Source: Treponema sp. (GTDB taxonomy: Bacteria > Spirochaetota > Spirochaetia > Treponematales > Breznakiellaceae). Taken from it: DNA of 5,696 nt. Made by a program: the position numbers and the translations under genes. Below the pieces are notes generated by a model. The model was not told where the DNA came from, searched no databases, and saw nothing but the letters and a program-made list of their open reading frames with translations. Below are positions 1 through 5,696 of this stretch, piece after piece (within the stretch, counting starts at the first letter, position 1; every line of letters starts with the position of its first letter). The stretch is taken from NCBI GenBank assembly GCA_031255875.1, contig JAIRRR010000172.1, positions 1-5,696 of the forward strand, written 5' to 3'.

Positions 1-127
1 CGGGGAAATCCCCGCGCAAGGGATTGGAGGGGTGCGAGCCGGAGGCGAGCAGACCCGGCGCGTGAGCGGCGGGGCCGGAGCGAAGCGGAGCCCCGGAAAG
101 CCCGGTTTGCGGCGTTTGCGCCGCAAA
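1..127. repeat. GC-rich palindromic mosaic, probably an intergenic repeat element
   Basis: This non-coding stretch is a chain of adjoining inverted repeats. CGGGG/CCCCG lies at 1-14. CCCG-G-CGC/GCG-G-CGGG at 54-73 has one mismatch and closes on a GTGA tetraloop. GGGGC/GCCCC at 71-94 encloses GCGAAGC (80-86), a sequence known to form an unusually stable DNA mini-hairpin. CCGG/CCGG lies at 93-105, and a perfect 9-bp stem TTTGCGGCG/CGCCGCAAA with a 4-base loop lies at 106-127. GCGAGC also occurs twice (34-39 and 45-50). The stacked hairpins and short GC-rich modules look like a dispersed intergenic repeat. I recall similar modules in spirochaete genomes, but copy number cannot be judged from one window. 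The open frame across it (32-235) is arginine- and glycine-rich and reads as translated repeat, so no gene is called. The left end may continue outside the window. Confidence 0.55.
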
Positions 128-174
128 TGCGCCCGAATTCGAAAGAAAAAATCGCGGAAAGATTCTGTGAATAT

Positions 175-194
175 GCAGCCGCCCTGTAGGCTGC
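175..194 (+). other. Small stem-loop upstream of pepT
   Basis: GCAGCC (175-180) and GGCTGC (189-194) form a perfect 6-bp stem around an 8-base loop, followed by CCCTTTACC. It could be a weak terminator for whatever lies to the left, but the T run is only three bases. It ends just before the possible pepT -35 element, so it could equally be incidental or a regulatory structure. Confidence 0.25.
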
Positions 195-196
195 CC

Positions 197-225
197 TTTA
201 CCTTCGCTTTGTTTGCGATCATACT
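197..225 (+). promoter_or_regulatory. Possible pepT promoter, placed for a leaderless mRNA
   Basis: TTTACC (197-202) matches 4 of 6 bases of the sigma-70 -35 consensus. After exactly 17 bp comes CATACT (220-225), 4 of 6 bases of the -10 consensus. The local sequence is clearly more AT-rich than its surroundings. Transcription from this pair would begin at about 231-233, on the pepT ATG itself. That agrees with the lack of any purine-rich ribosome binding site in 214-231. Both boxes are imperfect, so this is a suggestion only. Confidence 0.3.
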
Positions 226-231
226 AAAACT

Positions 232-1494
232 ATGAAAACGCCTGTTGCGCAAATTGACGACGCGGTCCTGGACGGGTACCTTGTCCCCCGGTTCCTGGGT
301 TATGTCCGGATCGGGACTGCCGGCGAGCCGCATGTCGAGAAGACTCCTTCGACGGATTCCCAGTGGGATTTGGCCCGGCTCCTGGTCGGGGAGCTGCGGG
401 CGCTCGGCCTTGCGGACGTGACGCTGACGGATCACTGCTATGTGATCGCCAGGCTTCCCGCGACGCCGGGAAGGGAAGGGGCCCCGGTTTTCGGGCTTTT
501 GGCCCATCTGGATACTTCCCCGGACGCGCCGGGCGATAACGTGAAGCCTGTGCTGGTGCGGAACTACGACGGCGGGAAGATAACCCTGGCCGGCGGCCTG
601 TCCCTGGACCCGGCTGCCGAGGAGGGGCTGGCGGCGCAGAAAGGCCGGGACATTGTTCACGCCGGCGGCACGACGCTGCTGGGCGCGGATGACAAGGCGG
701 GGATTGCGGAAATTATGGGGGCTGCGGAGTACCTCCTGGCCCATCCGGAGATAGAGCACGGGCCTGTGGAGATAATTTTTACCCCGGACGAGGAGACCGG
801 CAAGGGGCTTCCGGAATTTCCCCTGGGCGCGATCAGGTCGTCGGCCTGTTACACTCTGGACGGCGGCCCGGCGGGGGAACTGGAAATCGAGTGCTTCAAC
901 GCCTATTGGGCGGAGGCGCGGTTTACGGGGAAGGTGATGCACCCGGGCACGGCCCGGGGAATTCTGGTGAACGCGGCGCTTATGGCGGCGTGTTTTGCCG
1001 CCATGCTTCCCCGGACGGAAAGCCCCGAGGCTACCGACGGCTATTACGGCTACTACTGCCTTACCGCCATCAAGGGAAACCACGAGGAGGCGAGCCTGGA
1101 GCTGATAATCCGGGACTTTGACCTGGAAGCCGCGCAGCGCCGGGTCGAGGCCCTGGGCAGTTTTGCCCGGGCGGTGGAGGCCCAATTCCCCGGCGGCAGG
1201 GCGGCGGTGAATACCAGGCCCCAGTACTACAATATGCGGAAAAAGATCGAGGAAAAGCCGCTTGTAATGGAAAAACTTAAAACCGCGATGGAAAACCTGG
1301 GCCTGCCGTTCAGGCTCAAGCCGGTCCGGGGCGGCACCGACGGCTCGCGGCTTACGGAGCTGGGCATACCTACGCCGAACATCTTTACCGGCGGGCGGAA
1401 CTACCACAGCAGGATCGAATGGCTTTCGGTTTCCGAAATGATAAGCGCTTGCAGGCTGGTTATCGAGCTTGCCCGCCTGTGGGGCCTCCCCTGA
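232..1494 (+). CDS. pepT: Peptidase T (tripeptide aminopeptidase, M20B zinc metallopeptidase)
   Basis: The 420-residue product is a cytoplasmic two-zinc aminopeptidase that removes the N-terminal residue from tripeptides, the last stage of peptide use. The family residues are all visible. HLDTSPD (92-98) gives metal ligand His92 and catalytic-site Asp94. LLGADDKAG (149-157) gives the bridging Asp153. FTPDEETGKG (183-192) gives the general base Glu187 and ligand Glu188. YTLDGG (207-212) gives Asp210, and NYHS (390-393) gives His392. KTPSTDSQWD near residue 40 is also typical. Length is close to the usual 405-410 residues, with about ten extra residues at the N-terminus. There is no signal peptide. 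The ATG at 232 has no Shine-Dalgarno sequence, and no better start keeps the conserved N-terminal region. It is the only gene on its strand here until coaE and converges on deoD with 59 bp between stop codons. I see no clear intrinsic terminator in that gap. Confidence 0.96.
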   Translation: MKTPVAQIDDAVLDGYLVPRFLGYVRIGTAGEPHVEKTPSTDSQWDLARLLVGELRALGLADVTLTDHCYVIARLPATPGREGAPVFGLLAHLDTSPDAPGDNVKPVLVRNYDGGKITLAGGLSLDPAAEEGLAAQKGRDIVHAGGTTLLGADDKAGIAEIMGAAEYLLAHPEIEHGPVEIIFTPDEETGKGLPEFPLGAIRSSACYTLDGGPAGELEIECFNAYWAEARFTGKVMHPGTARGILVNAALMAACFAAMLPRTESPEATDGYYGYYCLTAIKGNHEEASLELIIRDFDLEAAQRRVEALGSFARAVEAQFPGGRAAVNTRPQYYNMRKKIEEKPLVMEKLKTAMENLGLPFRLKPVRGGTDGSRLTELGIPTPNIFTGGRNYHSRIEWLSVSEMISACRLVIELARLWGLP

Positions 1495-1553
1495 TCTAAA
1501 CCGGCCCGCAATTCGGAAAATGAGATTACAAATGTTTTAGTCCAAGCGTGGTA

Positions 1554-2258
1554 CTACGATACCGCCGTATCCAGCGCCACTTCCATCATGCGGGTAAAGG
1601 TTTTCTGGCGCTCTTCGGCGCTGGTCAGTTCGTGGCTTACCAGGCTGTCGGATATGGTAAGGATGGTCAGGGCTTCCCGGCCGTATTTGGCGGCCAGGGT
1701 GTAGAGTTCGGCACATTCCATCTCCACGGCTGCCACGCCGAATTTGGCCCAGAGTTTCCATTCGTCGCTGTCCTCGCCGTAGAACAGGTCCGTCGAGAGG
1801 ACGGGGCCTACTACGGGATTCCAGCCCCTGGCTATGGCGATTTCATGGGCCGCCTTAAGCAGGCCGAAGCTGGCGGTGGGGGCGAAGTCGCGCCCGCCGA
1901 AACGGTTCTTGTTCACCCCGGAATTGGTGCAGGCGGACATCGCCAATACCAGATCGCGGAGTTTTACATTTTCCCGCATGGAACCGGCCGTGCCGACGCG
2001 GATGGCCCGCCTAACCCCGTAATCCCGGAAAAGCTCGTTCGCGTAAATCGAGAACGAGGGGATACCCATGCCCGTACCCTGGACCGAAAGCTGTTTCCCC
2101 TTGTAGGCGCCGGTAAACCCCAAAACATTGCGGATATCGTTGTACTGCCTGGGGTTTTCCAGAAAATTCTCCGCGATAAACCTGGCCCGCAGCGGATCTC
2201 CGGGGAGCAGGACGGTCTCGGCAATCTCGCCGGGTTCGGCCGCAAGGTGAATGGACAT
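1554..2258 (-). CDS. deoD: Purine nucleoside phosphorylase, DeoD type (hexameric)
   Basis: The 234-residue enzyme reversibly cleaves purine (deoxy)ribonucleosides with phosphate to give the free base and (deoxy)ribose-1-phosphate, in cytoplasmic purine salvage. The residues align with E. coli DeoD (239 aa) without a shift at the positions checked: His4, Gly20 and Arg24 in [10 protein letters not shown], Arg43, Arg87 in RVGTAG, Met180-Glu181 in AVEMECA, Ser203-Asp204 in TISDS, and Arg217. Residue 90, a phosphate-binding Ser in E. coli, is Thr here, a conservative change. Asp204 and Arg217 mark the broad-specificity bacterial type that accepts adenosine as well as 6-oxopurines. The ATG at 2258 is supported by AGGAG six bases upstream. 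The gene follows the antiporter gene on the same strand after a 124-bp gap that contains a possible promoter, so it may be transcribed on its own or by read-through. An antisense open frame at 1548-2291 is a shadow of this gene. Confidence 0.97.
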   Translation of the reverse strand: MSIHLAAEPGEIAETVLLPGDPLRARFIAENFLENPRQYNDIRNVLGFTGAYKGKQLSVQGTGMGIPSFSIYANELFRDYGVRRAIRVGTAGSMRENVKLRDLVLAMSACTNSGVNKNRFGGRDFAPTASFGLLKAAHEIAIARGWNPVVGPVLSTDLFYGEDSDEWKLWAKFGVAAVEMECAELYTLAAKYGREALTILTISDSLVSHELTSAEERQKTFTRMMEVALDTAVS

Positions 2259-2264
2259 GATCTT

Positions 2265-2269
2265 CTCCT
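2265..2269 (-). promoter_or_regulatory. Ribosome binding site of deoD
   Basis: On the minus strand AGGAG sits six bases before the ATG at 2258, within a purine-rich run GGAGAGGAGAAG. The spacing is close to ideal and fixes the deoD start. It contrasts with pepT and coaE, which have no such site. Confidence 0.8.
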
Positions 2270-2320
2270 CTCCGCCCGGCCGTATCCCTGAACGCGGCCG
2301 GGGCGCTGTTGTCTGTTCCC

Positions 2321-2326
2321 AGTATA
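2321..2326 (-). promoter_or_regulatory. Possible -10 box of a deoD promoter
   Basis: TATACT on the minus strand matches 5 of 6 bases of TATAAT and stands out in a GC-rich region. It would start transcription at about 2314, giving a leader of roughly 55 bases that contains the deoD ribosome binding site. At the -35 position there is only a T-rich tract (2344-2349 on the minus strand), a poor match to TTGACA, so the promoter would be weak or need an activator. Confidence 0.35.
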
Positions 2327-2329
2327 GTG

Positions 2330-2349
2330 TTTTTCCGGCCGCGAAAAAA
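2330..2349. other. Inverted repeat with T run between the antiporter gene and deoD
   Basis: TTTTTC (2330-2335) and GAAAAA (2343-2348) form a 6-bp inverted repeat around a 7-base GC loop. Read on the minus strand, six T residues (2349-2344) follow a GC-rich stretch 33 bases past the antiporter stop codon. That could act as a weak terminator, although the upstream GC part holds direct repeats (CCGGCAG twice) rather than a clean stem. The same repeat lies just upstream of the possible deoD -10 box, where a regulator could bind. The role is undecided. Confidence 0.3.
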
Positions 2350-2382
2350 GGGGACGGGGCTGCCGGGGTTCTGCCGGGCGGG

Positions 2383-4461
2383 TCAGCGGCTGCGCCGGAG
2401 CAGCGTGGCGGCGTATTCGGCGTTGTCGGCGTTGATTACCTCTTCGCGGGTAATGTCGTCCTTGAGCACCGCCCCGATGGCGGCCAGGAACTGGACATGG
2501 GGGCCGGAAATTTTCCGGGGAGAGACTATCATGATAAAGAGCCGGGATTTTTCGCCGTCTAGGGAGTCGAAGTCTACGCCCTCTTTTTTAATGCCCACCG
2601 CGGCGCAGAGCTCGCTTACCCCGTCGCTTTTGGCGTGGGGCAAGGCGACGCCGTGCTGCATGCCGGTACTCATGATCTTTTCCCGCTGGAAGATATCCTC
2701 CAGTACCAGATCGCGGTTATCCAGCCTGCCCCGGCTGTCAAGGAGATCGACAAGCTCTGTAAGCACCTCTTCCTTGTTTCCGCCCGCAAGGTTCAGGGCG
2801 ATACATTCGCTTTTAACAAGGGCAAGAATATCCCCGCTGGCCCGGCCGTCCAGGGCGGCCAGTTCCTTTTTCATGGCTACAGGGCTGACGGATTCTTTTA
2901 ACTTTTCAATGGCGTCGCTCAGCCCGAGGAACACCTCGTAAACGGCGGTTTTGACAAAGGGCATATCGGCCTTGTCGGTCTCGATGCTAACGCTGTTTTC
3001 CTCAGCATTGATGGAAAGCACGATGTCTTCCTTCCGCGCCTGGGAAAGCCCCCCGCCCATACCCATGGTCTGGACGTAGAAGCCCTCGTTTCTCAGGTCT
3101 TTGAGGAGCGCGTCCGTGACCAGGCCGGCAATTTCGCGGGAGCTGAATCCCCATGACGAGGAAACCGTGTCGCCGCCCTTTGCCGCTTTCCTCGTGCCCA
3201 TGCCGCCCATTTTAAGGGAGGCCGAAAGCAGGGGCGGGGCTGCCAGGGTGGTGATAAAGGTCATCAGGATGACGACGCCGAACAGCCTGTTGTCGAGGGC
3301 GCCCGACGCGAGCGCTATCCCCGCAATGATAAGCGCCACTTCCCCCCGGGGCACCATCCCCGCGCCTATACGCAGGGCGCCCCTGCCGTTAAAGCCCAGG
3401 AACAGGGCCGGCCCGCCGCAGCCCAGGATCTTGGCCGCAATAGCCGCCGCGGTGTACGCCAGCCCGAGGGCGAGCACCGGCGCCGAGACTATCTCCCGGA
3501 CATTGACCATCATGCCCATCACCGAAAAGAAGAGGGGGACAAAGAATTCGTAGAGGCCGCGGATACGTTCCTGGATAACCGGCGCGATGTCGGTTTTGGA
3601 AAGGGAAAGCCCGGCTATATAGGCGCCGATGATCATGGCCAGCCCCTGTTTTTCAAAAAAACCCGCCAGGAGGAGCGCTATCCCCAGGGCAAGTATGGAA
3701 AAATCGAAGCTGTGCCTGAAGCTCTTCAGGACCCAGGCTATCCGTTTTGAAAGAACAAGCCCCAGGGTGGTAAAGCCGAGCCAGATGCCGAAGGCCTTCC
3801 CGGCAATGGCCAGAATCCCCGCCGCGCCCAGGGCGCCCTGCCCGCTTGAGACGAACGACACGATCCCCAGGACCACCGCCAGGAGGATTATCCCCAGAAC
3901 GTCGTCGAACACCGCGGCCGCGAGGATGGTCACGCCCTCCGGCGAATCCATCTTCTTCTGGTCGGAGAGGATGCGGGCGGTAATGCCCACCGAGGTCGCC
4001 GTGCTGAGTATCCCCAAAAACAGGCAGCGGCTGTCCATAAAGCCCGTGCGAAGCAGCAGCGCCCCGGCCAGGTCCCCCGCCGCGAAAGAGAGGGCCGCCC
4101 CGCCAATCCCGATAATGCCCCCGGCCACGGAATAGCGCAAGAAAAGCCCCAGATTGGTTTCCAGGCCGGAAACGAAAAGCAGTATGACCGAGGCTACGGT
4201 CGCGAAACCGTAGAGTTCGGCGCTTACCGCGAGCAGGCCGTTTGCCGCCGCGCCTCCCCCGCCCAGCGGGAAAAGCCCGGCGGGGAAGCCCGGCAGAGGG
4301 ATGCCTCCCAGGGCGTAAGGGCCGATAACGACCCCGGACAGAAGCTCGCCCAAAACCGGGGGTATAGAGACGCGCCTGGCAAGCCGCCCAAAGATCCTGG
4401 CGGCAAAGAGGACGATCCCTATCTGCAAAACCAATTCCGCCATGACTTCCGTCACGCCCAT
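2383..4461 (-). CDS. CPA2-family cation/proton antiporter with C-terminal PTS EIIA domain
   Basis: The 692-residue product is an inner-membrane monovalent cation/H+ exchanger fused to a cytoplasmic regulatory region. Residues 8 to about 417 form the Na_H_Exchanger core, with about 12 hydrophobic helices. [13 protein letters not shown] (155-167) is the family's helix-4 signature, FDDVLGI (185-191) carries the Asp186-Asp187 pair found in ion-binding sites of electrogenic members, and [11 protein letters not shown] (368-378) is another conserved helix. Residues 425-540 are a soluble, unrecognised region. Residues 545-692 are a fructose/nitrogen-type EIIA domain: LPHAKS holds the phosphorylatable His609, and [11 protein letters not shown] holds the second active-site His655. 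Whether Na+ or K+ is exported cannot be told from sequence. There is no TrkA-N domain, unlike Kef channels. The ATG at 4461 has a purine stretch placed too close, so the ATG at 4443 (MAELVLQIG) is an equally possible start. It lies 24 bp after the DsbA-like gene and is probably cotranscribed with it. Confidence 0.9.
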   Translation of the reverse strand: MGVTEVMAELVLQIGIVLFAARIFGRLARRVSIPPVLGELLSGVVIGPYALGGIPLPGFPAGLFPLGGGGAAANGLLAVSAELYGFATVASVILLFVSGLETNLGLFLRYSVAGGIIGIGGAALSFAAGDLAGALLLRTGFMDSRCLFLGILSTATSVGITARILSDQKKMDSPEGVTILAAAVFDDVLGIILLAVVLGIVSFVSSGQGALGAAGILAIAGKAFGIWLGFTTLGLVLSKRIAWVLKSFRHSFDFSILALGIALLLAGFFEKQGLAMIIGAYIAGLSLSKTDIAPVIQERIRGLYEFFVPLFFSVMGMMVNVREIVSAPVLALGLAYTAAAIAAKILGCGGPALFLGFNGRGALRIGAGMVPRGEVALIIAGIALASGALDNRLFGVVILMTFITTLAAPPLLSASLKMGGMGTRKAAKGGDTVSSSWGFSSREIAGLVTDALLKDLRNEGFYVQTMGMGGGLSQARKEDIVLSINAEENSVSIETDKADMPFVKTAVYEVFLGLSDAIEKLKESVSPVAMKKELAALDGRASGDILALVKSECIALNLAGGNKEEVLTELVDLLDSRGRLDNRDLVLEDIFQREKIMSTGMQHGVALPHAKSDGVSELCAAVGIKKEGVDFDSLDGEKSRLFIMIVSPRKISGPHVQFLAAIGAVLKDDITREEVINADNAEYAATLLRRSR

Positions 4462-4485
4462 GCCCGCCTTTGATACCCCGGACGC

Positions 4486-4995
4486 TCAGCCTTTTAAGAA
4501 CGCCCGCAATTCTTCCCGGCTAACCCCGATACTGCCCTGGGCGTCCAGTTTCCCCGTCAGCTTCCCGTCCCGGAACATACGGAAGGCCGGGACAAACCAG
4601 ACGCCGCTTTTTTCGTAGGCCAGATCGTTGTTCTCGTCAATCTGCCCGGCGTATTTTCCCGACTTAAGCATGGCGAGGAATTTCCCGCTGTCCACGATGC
4701 CCTTGAGTATTTCCGCGATCACTTCCGGTTTTTCCACATTCCGCCGCTCGATAGCCGTCGCCTGGAACATGGCGGCGTGAAAAGCGGCTATATCGGCACC
4801 CAGCTCCCGGGCGACGTAGTAGCTCTGGCAGGAAAGATCCGTGTGGGGCGGGTGATCTTCTGGCCGGGGGTGCGCCTCGACGGGCCTCCATTCAAGCTCC
4901 GTATCCCCCAGGCCCCCGGCGCATTCCAGAAAATACTCGTACCCCATTTTGCAGTAGGGGCACTCGTAATCGTAAAATATCTGTAATTTTCTCAT
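4486..4995 (-). CDS. DsbA-family thioredoxin-fold oxidoreductase, cytoplasmic
   Basis: This 169-residue protein has a thioredoxin-type N-terminal strand followed by the active site CPYC (12-15) in YDYECPYCKMGYEYF. Residues of roughly 55-125 are mostly helical, as expected for the helical insert of DsbA-like proteins. VPAF (135-138) supplies the cis-proline (Pro136) facing the active site, and the last strands and helix (138-169) complete the fold. No signal peptide or membrane segment precedes the catalytic motif, so the protein should act in the cytoplasm, more like FrnE or thiol-disulfide reductases than periplasmic DsbA. Its substrate is unknown. I use the ATG at 4995 because GGAGG lies five bases before it. 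A longer reading from the TTG at 5007 would put that ribosome binding site inside the gene. It is probably the first gene of an operon with the antiporter, 24 bp downstream, and is divergent from coaE. Confidence 0.88.
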   Translation of the reverse strand: MRKLQIFYDYECPYCKMGYEYFLECAGGLGDTELEWRPVEAHPRPEDHPPHTDLSCQSYYVARELGADIAAFHAAMFQATAIERRNVEKPEVIAEILKGIVDSGKFLAMLKSGKYAGQIDENNDLAYEKSGVWFVPAFRMFRDGKLTGKLDAQGSIGVSREELRAFLKG

Positions 4996-5000
4996 ATCAG

Positions 5001-5005
5001 CCTCC
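5001..5005 (-). promoter_or_regulatory. Ribosome binding site of the DsbA-like gene
   Basis: GGAGG on the minus strand ends five bases before the ATG at 4995. It decides the start: the in-frame TTG at 5007 overlaps this site and has no site of its own, so the four extra N-terminal residues it would add (MEAD) are unlikely to be made. Confidence 0.8.
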
Positions 5006-5008
5006 AAT

Positions 5009-5014
5009 TATGAT
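5009..5014 (+). promoter_or_regulatory. Possible -10 box of a coaE promoter
   Basis: TATGAT matches 5 of 6 bases of the -10 consensus and would start transcription at about 5021, leaving a leader of about 18 bases before the GTG at 5039. No convincing -35 element is seen 16-18 bp upstream (TTTTCT at best). A second AT-rich hexamer, TATTAT at 5030-5035, also resembles a -10 box but would initiate inside the coding region. Confidence 0.25.
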
Positions 5015-5030
5015 CCTAAAACCGCCGATT

Positions 5031-5060
5031 ATTATAGCGTGAAAAGCCGGGGAAAAACAA
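5031..5060 (-). promoter_or_regulatory. Possible promoter of the DsbA-like/antiporter operon
   Basis: On the minus strand a perfect TATAAT lies at 5036-5031. TTGTTT (5060-5055), matching the first three bases of the -35 consensus, sits 18 bp upstream. Transcription would begin at about 5024, giving a leader of about 29 bases with the GGAGG site. The -35 element falls inside the first codons of the divergent coaE gene. In such a GC-rich region a perfect -10 box is unlikely to be noise, though the -35 match is only partial. Confidence 0.45.
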
Positions 5061-5674
5061 TCGGGCTTACCGGGATGTACTGCGCGGGAAAGAACTATGT
5101 CGCCTCCCTCCTGGAAAAACGCGGGTTTTCCACCCTGGATGTGGACAAACTGGGACATACTGCAATCGAACAGGAGCGCGAGGCTATCCTGCGGCGCTTC
5201 GGGCCGGAAATTCTGGGAAACAAGGGCGGGATTGACCGCAAAAAGCTCGGGGCCCTGGTTTTCGGGGAAAGCGGGGAACTTGCGGCGCTTGAAGCCATCG
5301 TCCACCCTGCGGTGAACCGGCTTACCGAGCAATGGCTTCTGGAACAGGAAGGCACCAGGCTGCTGGCGATCAACGCCGCCCTGCTGCACAAGTCGTCCGT
5401 TTTCGATCGCCTGGACGCCATAATCCTGGTAACAGCGCCCTGGTTTGTCAGGCTCATCCGGGCGCGCGGGCGGGATCGCCTGCCCTGGAGGGAACTTTTG
5501 AGGCGGTTTCGCAGCCAGCGGGATTTCATGTCTCAATATTCGAGGAAAAATACCGATATTTATGTCATAGGCAACGGCCTGTTCGCGAAACCGGGCAGGC
5601 GGCTGGACGGCATTCTTGGGCGTCTTGGCGCGGACTTTGTCAGGGATATCCGGGATTTCCGGACGTTCCCTTGA
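5039..5674 (+). CDS. coaE: Dephospho-CoA kinase with variant Walker A motif
   Basis: The 211-residue cytoplasmic enzyme phosphorylates the 3'-hydroxyl of the dephospho-CoA ribose with ATP, the final step of coenzyme A synthesis. The start IGLTG leads into the P-loop GMYCAGKN (12-19), where the usual Ser/Thr after Lys18 is Asn19. DVDKLGH (34-40) matches the substrate-binding DxD region. FGPEIL...GGIDRKKLGALVF (54-75) and LEAIVHPAV (84-92) are CoaE signatures. AALLHK (113-118) stands where most members have PLLFE, followed by DAIILVTAP and the Arg-rich lid RLIRARGRDRL with RSQ (158-160). Length is normal for the family (about 200). The GTG at 5039 is the only sensible start, since the next Met (13) would cut the P-loop. 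No Shine-Dalgarno sequence precedes it. The Asn substitution could be a lineage trait, as I recall GKN in spirochaete homologues, rather than loss of function. The family call is firm. Confidence 0.9.
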   Translation: MKSRGKTIGLTGMYCAGKNYVASLLEKRGFSTLDVDKLGHTAIEQEREAILRRFGPEILGNKGGIDRKKLGALVFGESGELAALEAIVHPAVNRLTEQWLLEQEGTRLLAINAALLHKSSVFDRLDAIILVTAPWFVRLIRARGRDRLPWRELLRRFRSQRDFMSQYSRKNTDIYVIGNGLFAKPGRRLDGILGRLGADFVRDIRDFRTFP

Positions 5675-5679
5675 TTTTT

Positions 5680-5696
5680 ATGGATAGGGTTAGATA
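5680..5696 (+). CDS. Possible start of a further gene, cut by the window end
   Basis: An ATG six bases after the coaE stop opens a frame (MDRVR) that runs to the window edge. The tight spacing would suit an operon with coaE, but no ribosome binding site is visible in the T-rich TGATTTTT before it and only five codons can be read, so the product is unknown and the start may be chance. Confidence 0.2.

Noticed and set aside
224..230. CTAAAAC just upstream of pepT, also at 5016-5022 upstream of coaE
   Set aside because: A 7-base match shared by two short AT-rich leaders is too little to call a regulatory motif.
32..235. A 67-residue open frame on the + strand with GTG start
   Set aside because: Its sequence is arginine- and glycine-rich translation of the hairpin repeat, the purine run before it is only one base from the GTG, and it overlaps pepT by four bases without resembling any family.
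1495..1553. Possible bidirectional terminator between the convergent pepT and deoD genes
   Set aside because: I looked for a stem followed by a T run on both strands and found only short imperfect pairings, so no terminator is called.
1548..2291. A 247-residue open frame on the + strand opposite deoD
   Set aside because: It spans the antisense of the confidently identified deoD. Long antisense frames are expected from GC-rich codon use, and its protein resembles no family.
2309..4135. Several + strand open frames (2309-2941, 3101-3553, 3629-4135)
   Set aside because: All lie antisense to the antiporter gene, are rich in Ser, Arg, Pro and Ala in the manner of shadow frames, and lack ribosome binding sites worth noting.
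4486..5007. Longer reading of the DsbA-like gene from TTG at 5007
   Set aside because: The TTG overlaps the GGAGG that is ideally spaced for the ATG at 4995, and the four added residues are not part of the conserved fold.
4997..5536. A 179-residue open frame on the minus strand opposite coaE
   Set aside because: It is an antisense shadow of coaE, which has clear family motifs over the same bases. The frame is proline-rich and of low plausibility.

Overview
The window is a GC-rich bacterial chromosome segment (by eye about 60% G+C) carrying five complete protein genes, all with recognisable families. Nothing in it marks a phage, plasmid, insertion sequence, CRISPR array, tRNA or rRNA. The best guess at the host is a spirochaete, possibly a Treponema-like gut lineage. 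This rests on the unusual dephospho-CoA kinase P-loop (GMYCAGKN), the antiporter fused to a PTS EIIA domain, and the style of the GC-rich palindromic repeat at the left edge. It is an inference from family memory, not a proof.

Layout: positions 1-231 are non-coding and hold a chain of GC-rich hairpins (1-127), a smaller hairpin (175-194) and a possible promoter placed so close to the next gene that its mRNA could be leaderless. The + strand gene pepT (232-1494, peptidase T) follows. It converges on a three-gene minus-strand block. In transcription order the block is a cytoplasmic DsbA-like thioredoxin-fold oxidoreductase (4995-4486), a CPA2 cation/proton antiporter with a C-terminal PTS EIIA domain (4461-2383) and deoD purine nucleoside phosphorylase (2258-1554). 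The first two are 24 bp apart and probably cotranscribed. deoD has its own leader of 124 bp with a good ribosome binding site and a possible promoter. Divergent from the block, after only 43 bp, is coaE (5039-5674, dephospho-CoA kinase). A possible start codon of another gene lies at 5680, cut by the window end.

Functionally, PepT (tripeptide aminopeptidase) and DeoD (nucleoside phosphorolysis) are cytoplasmic salvage enzymes, and CoaE performs the last step of coenzyme A synthesis. The most distinctive element is the antiporter. Its transport core has a DD pair and a PRGE motif. It continues into an unrecognised domain of about 110 residues and then into an EIIA domain that keeps both expected histidines, so ion exchange may be tied to the phosphorylation state of the phosphotransferase system. 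Its likely operon partner is a CPYC thiol oxidoreductase, which raises the possibility of a redox input as well.

The other points worth a look are the Asn in place of Ser/Thr in the CoaE Walker A motif, the palindromic mosaic at 1-127, the missing Shine-Dalgarno sequences before pepT and coaE, and the tightly packed divergent promoters at 4996-5060.
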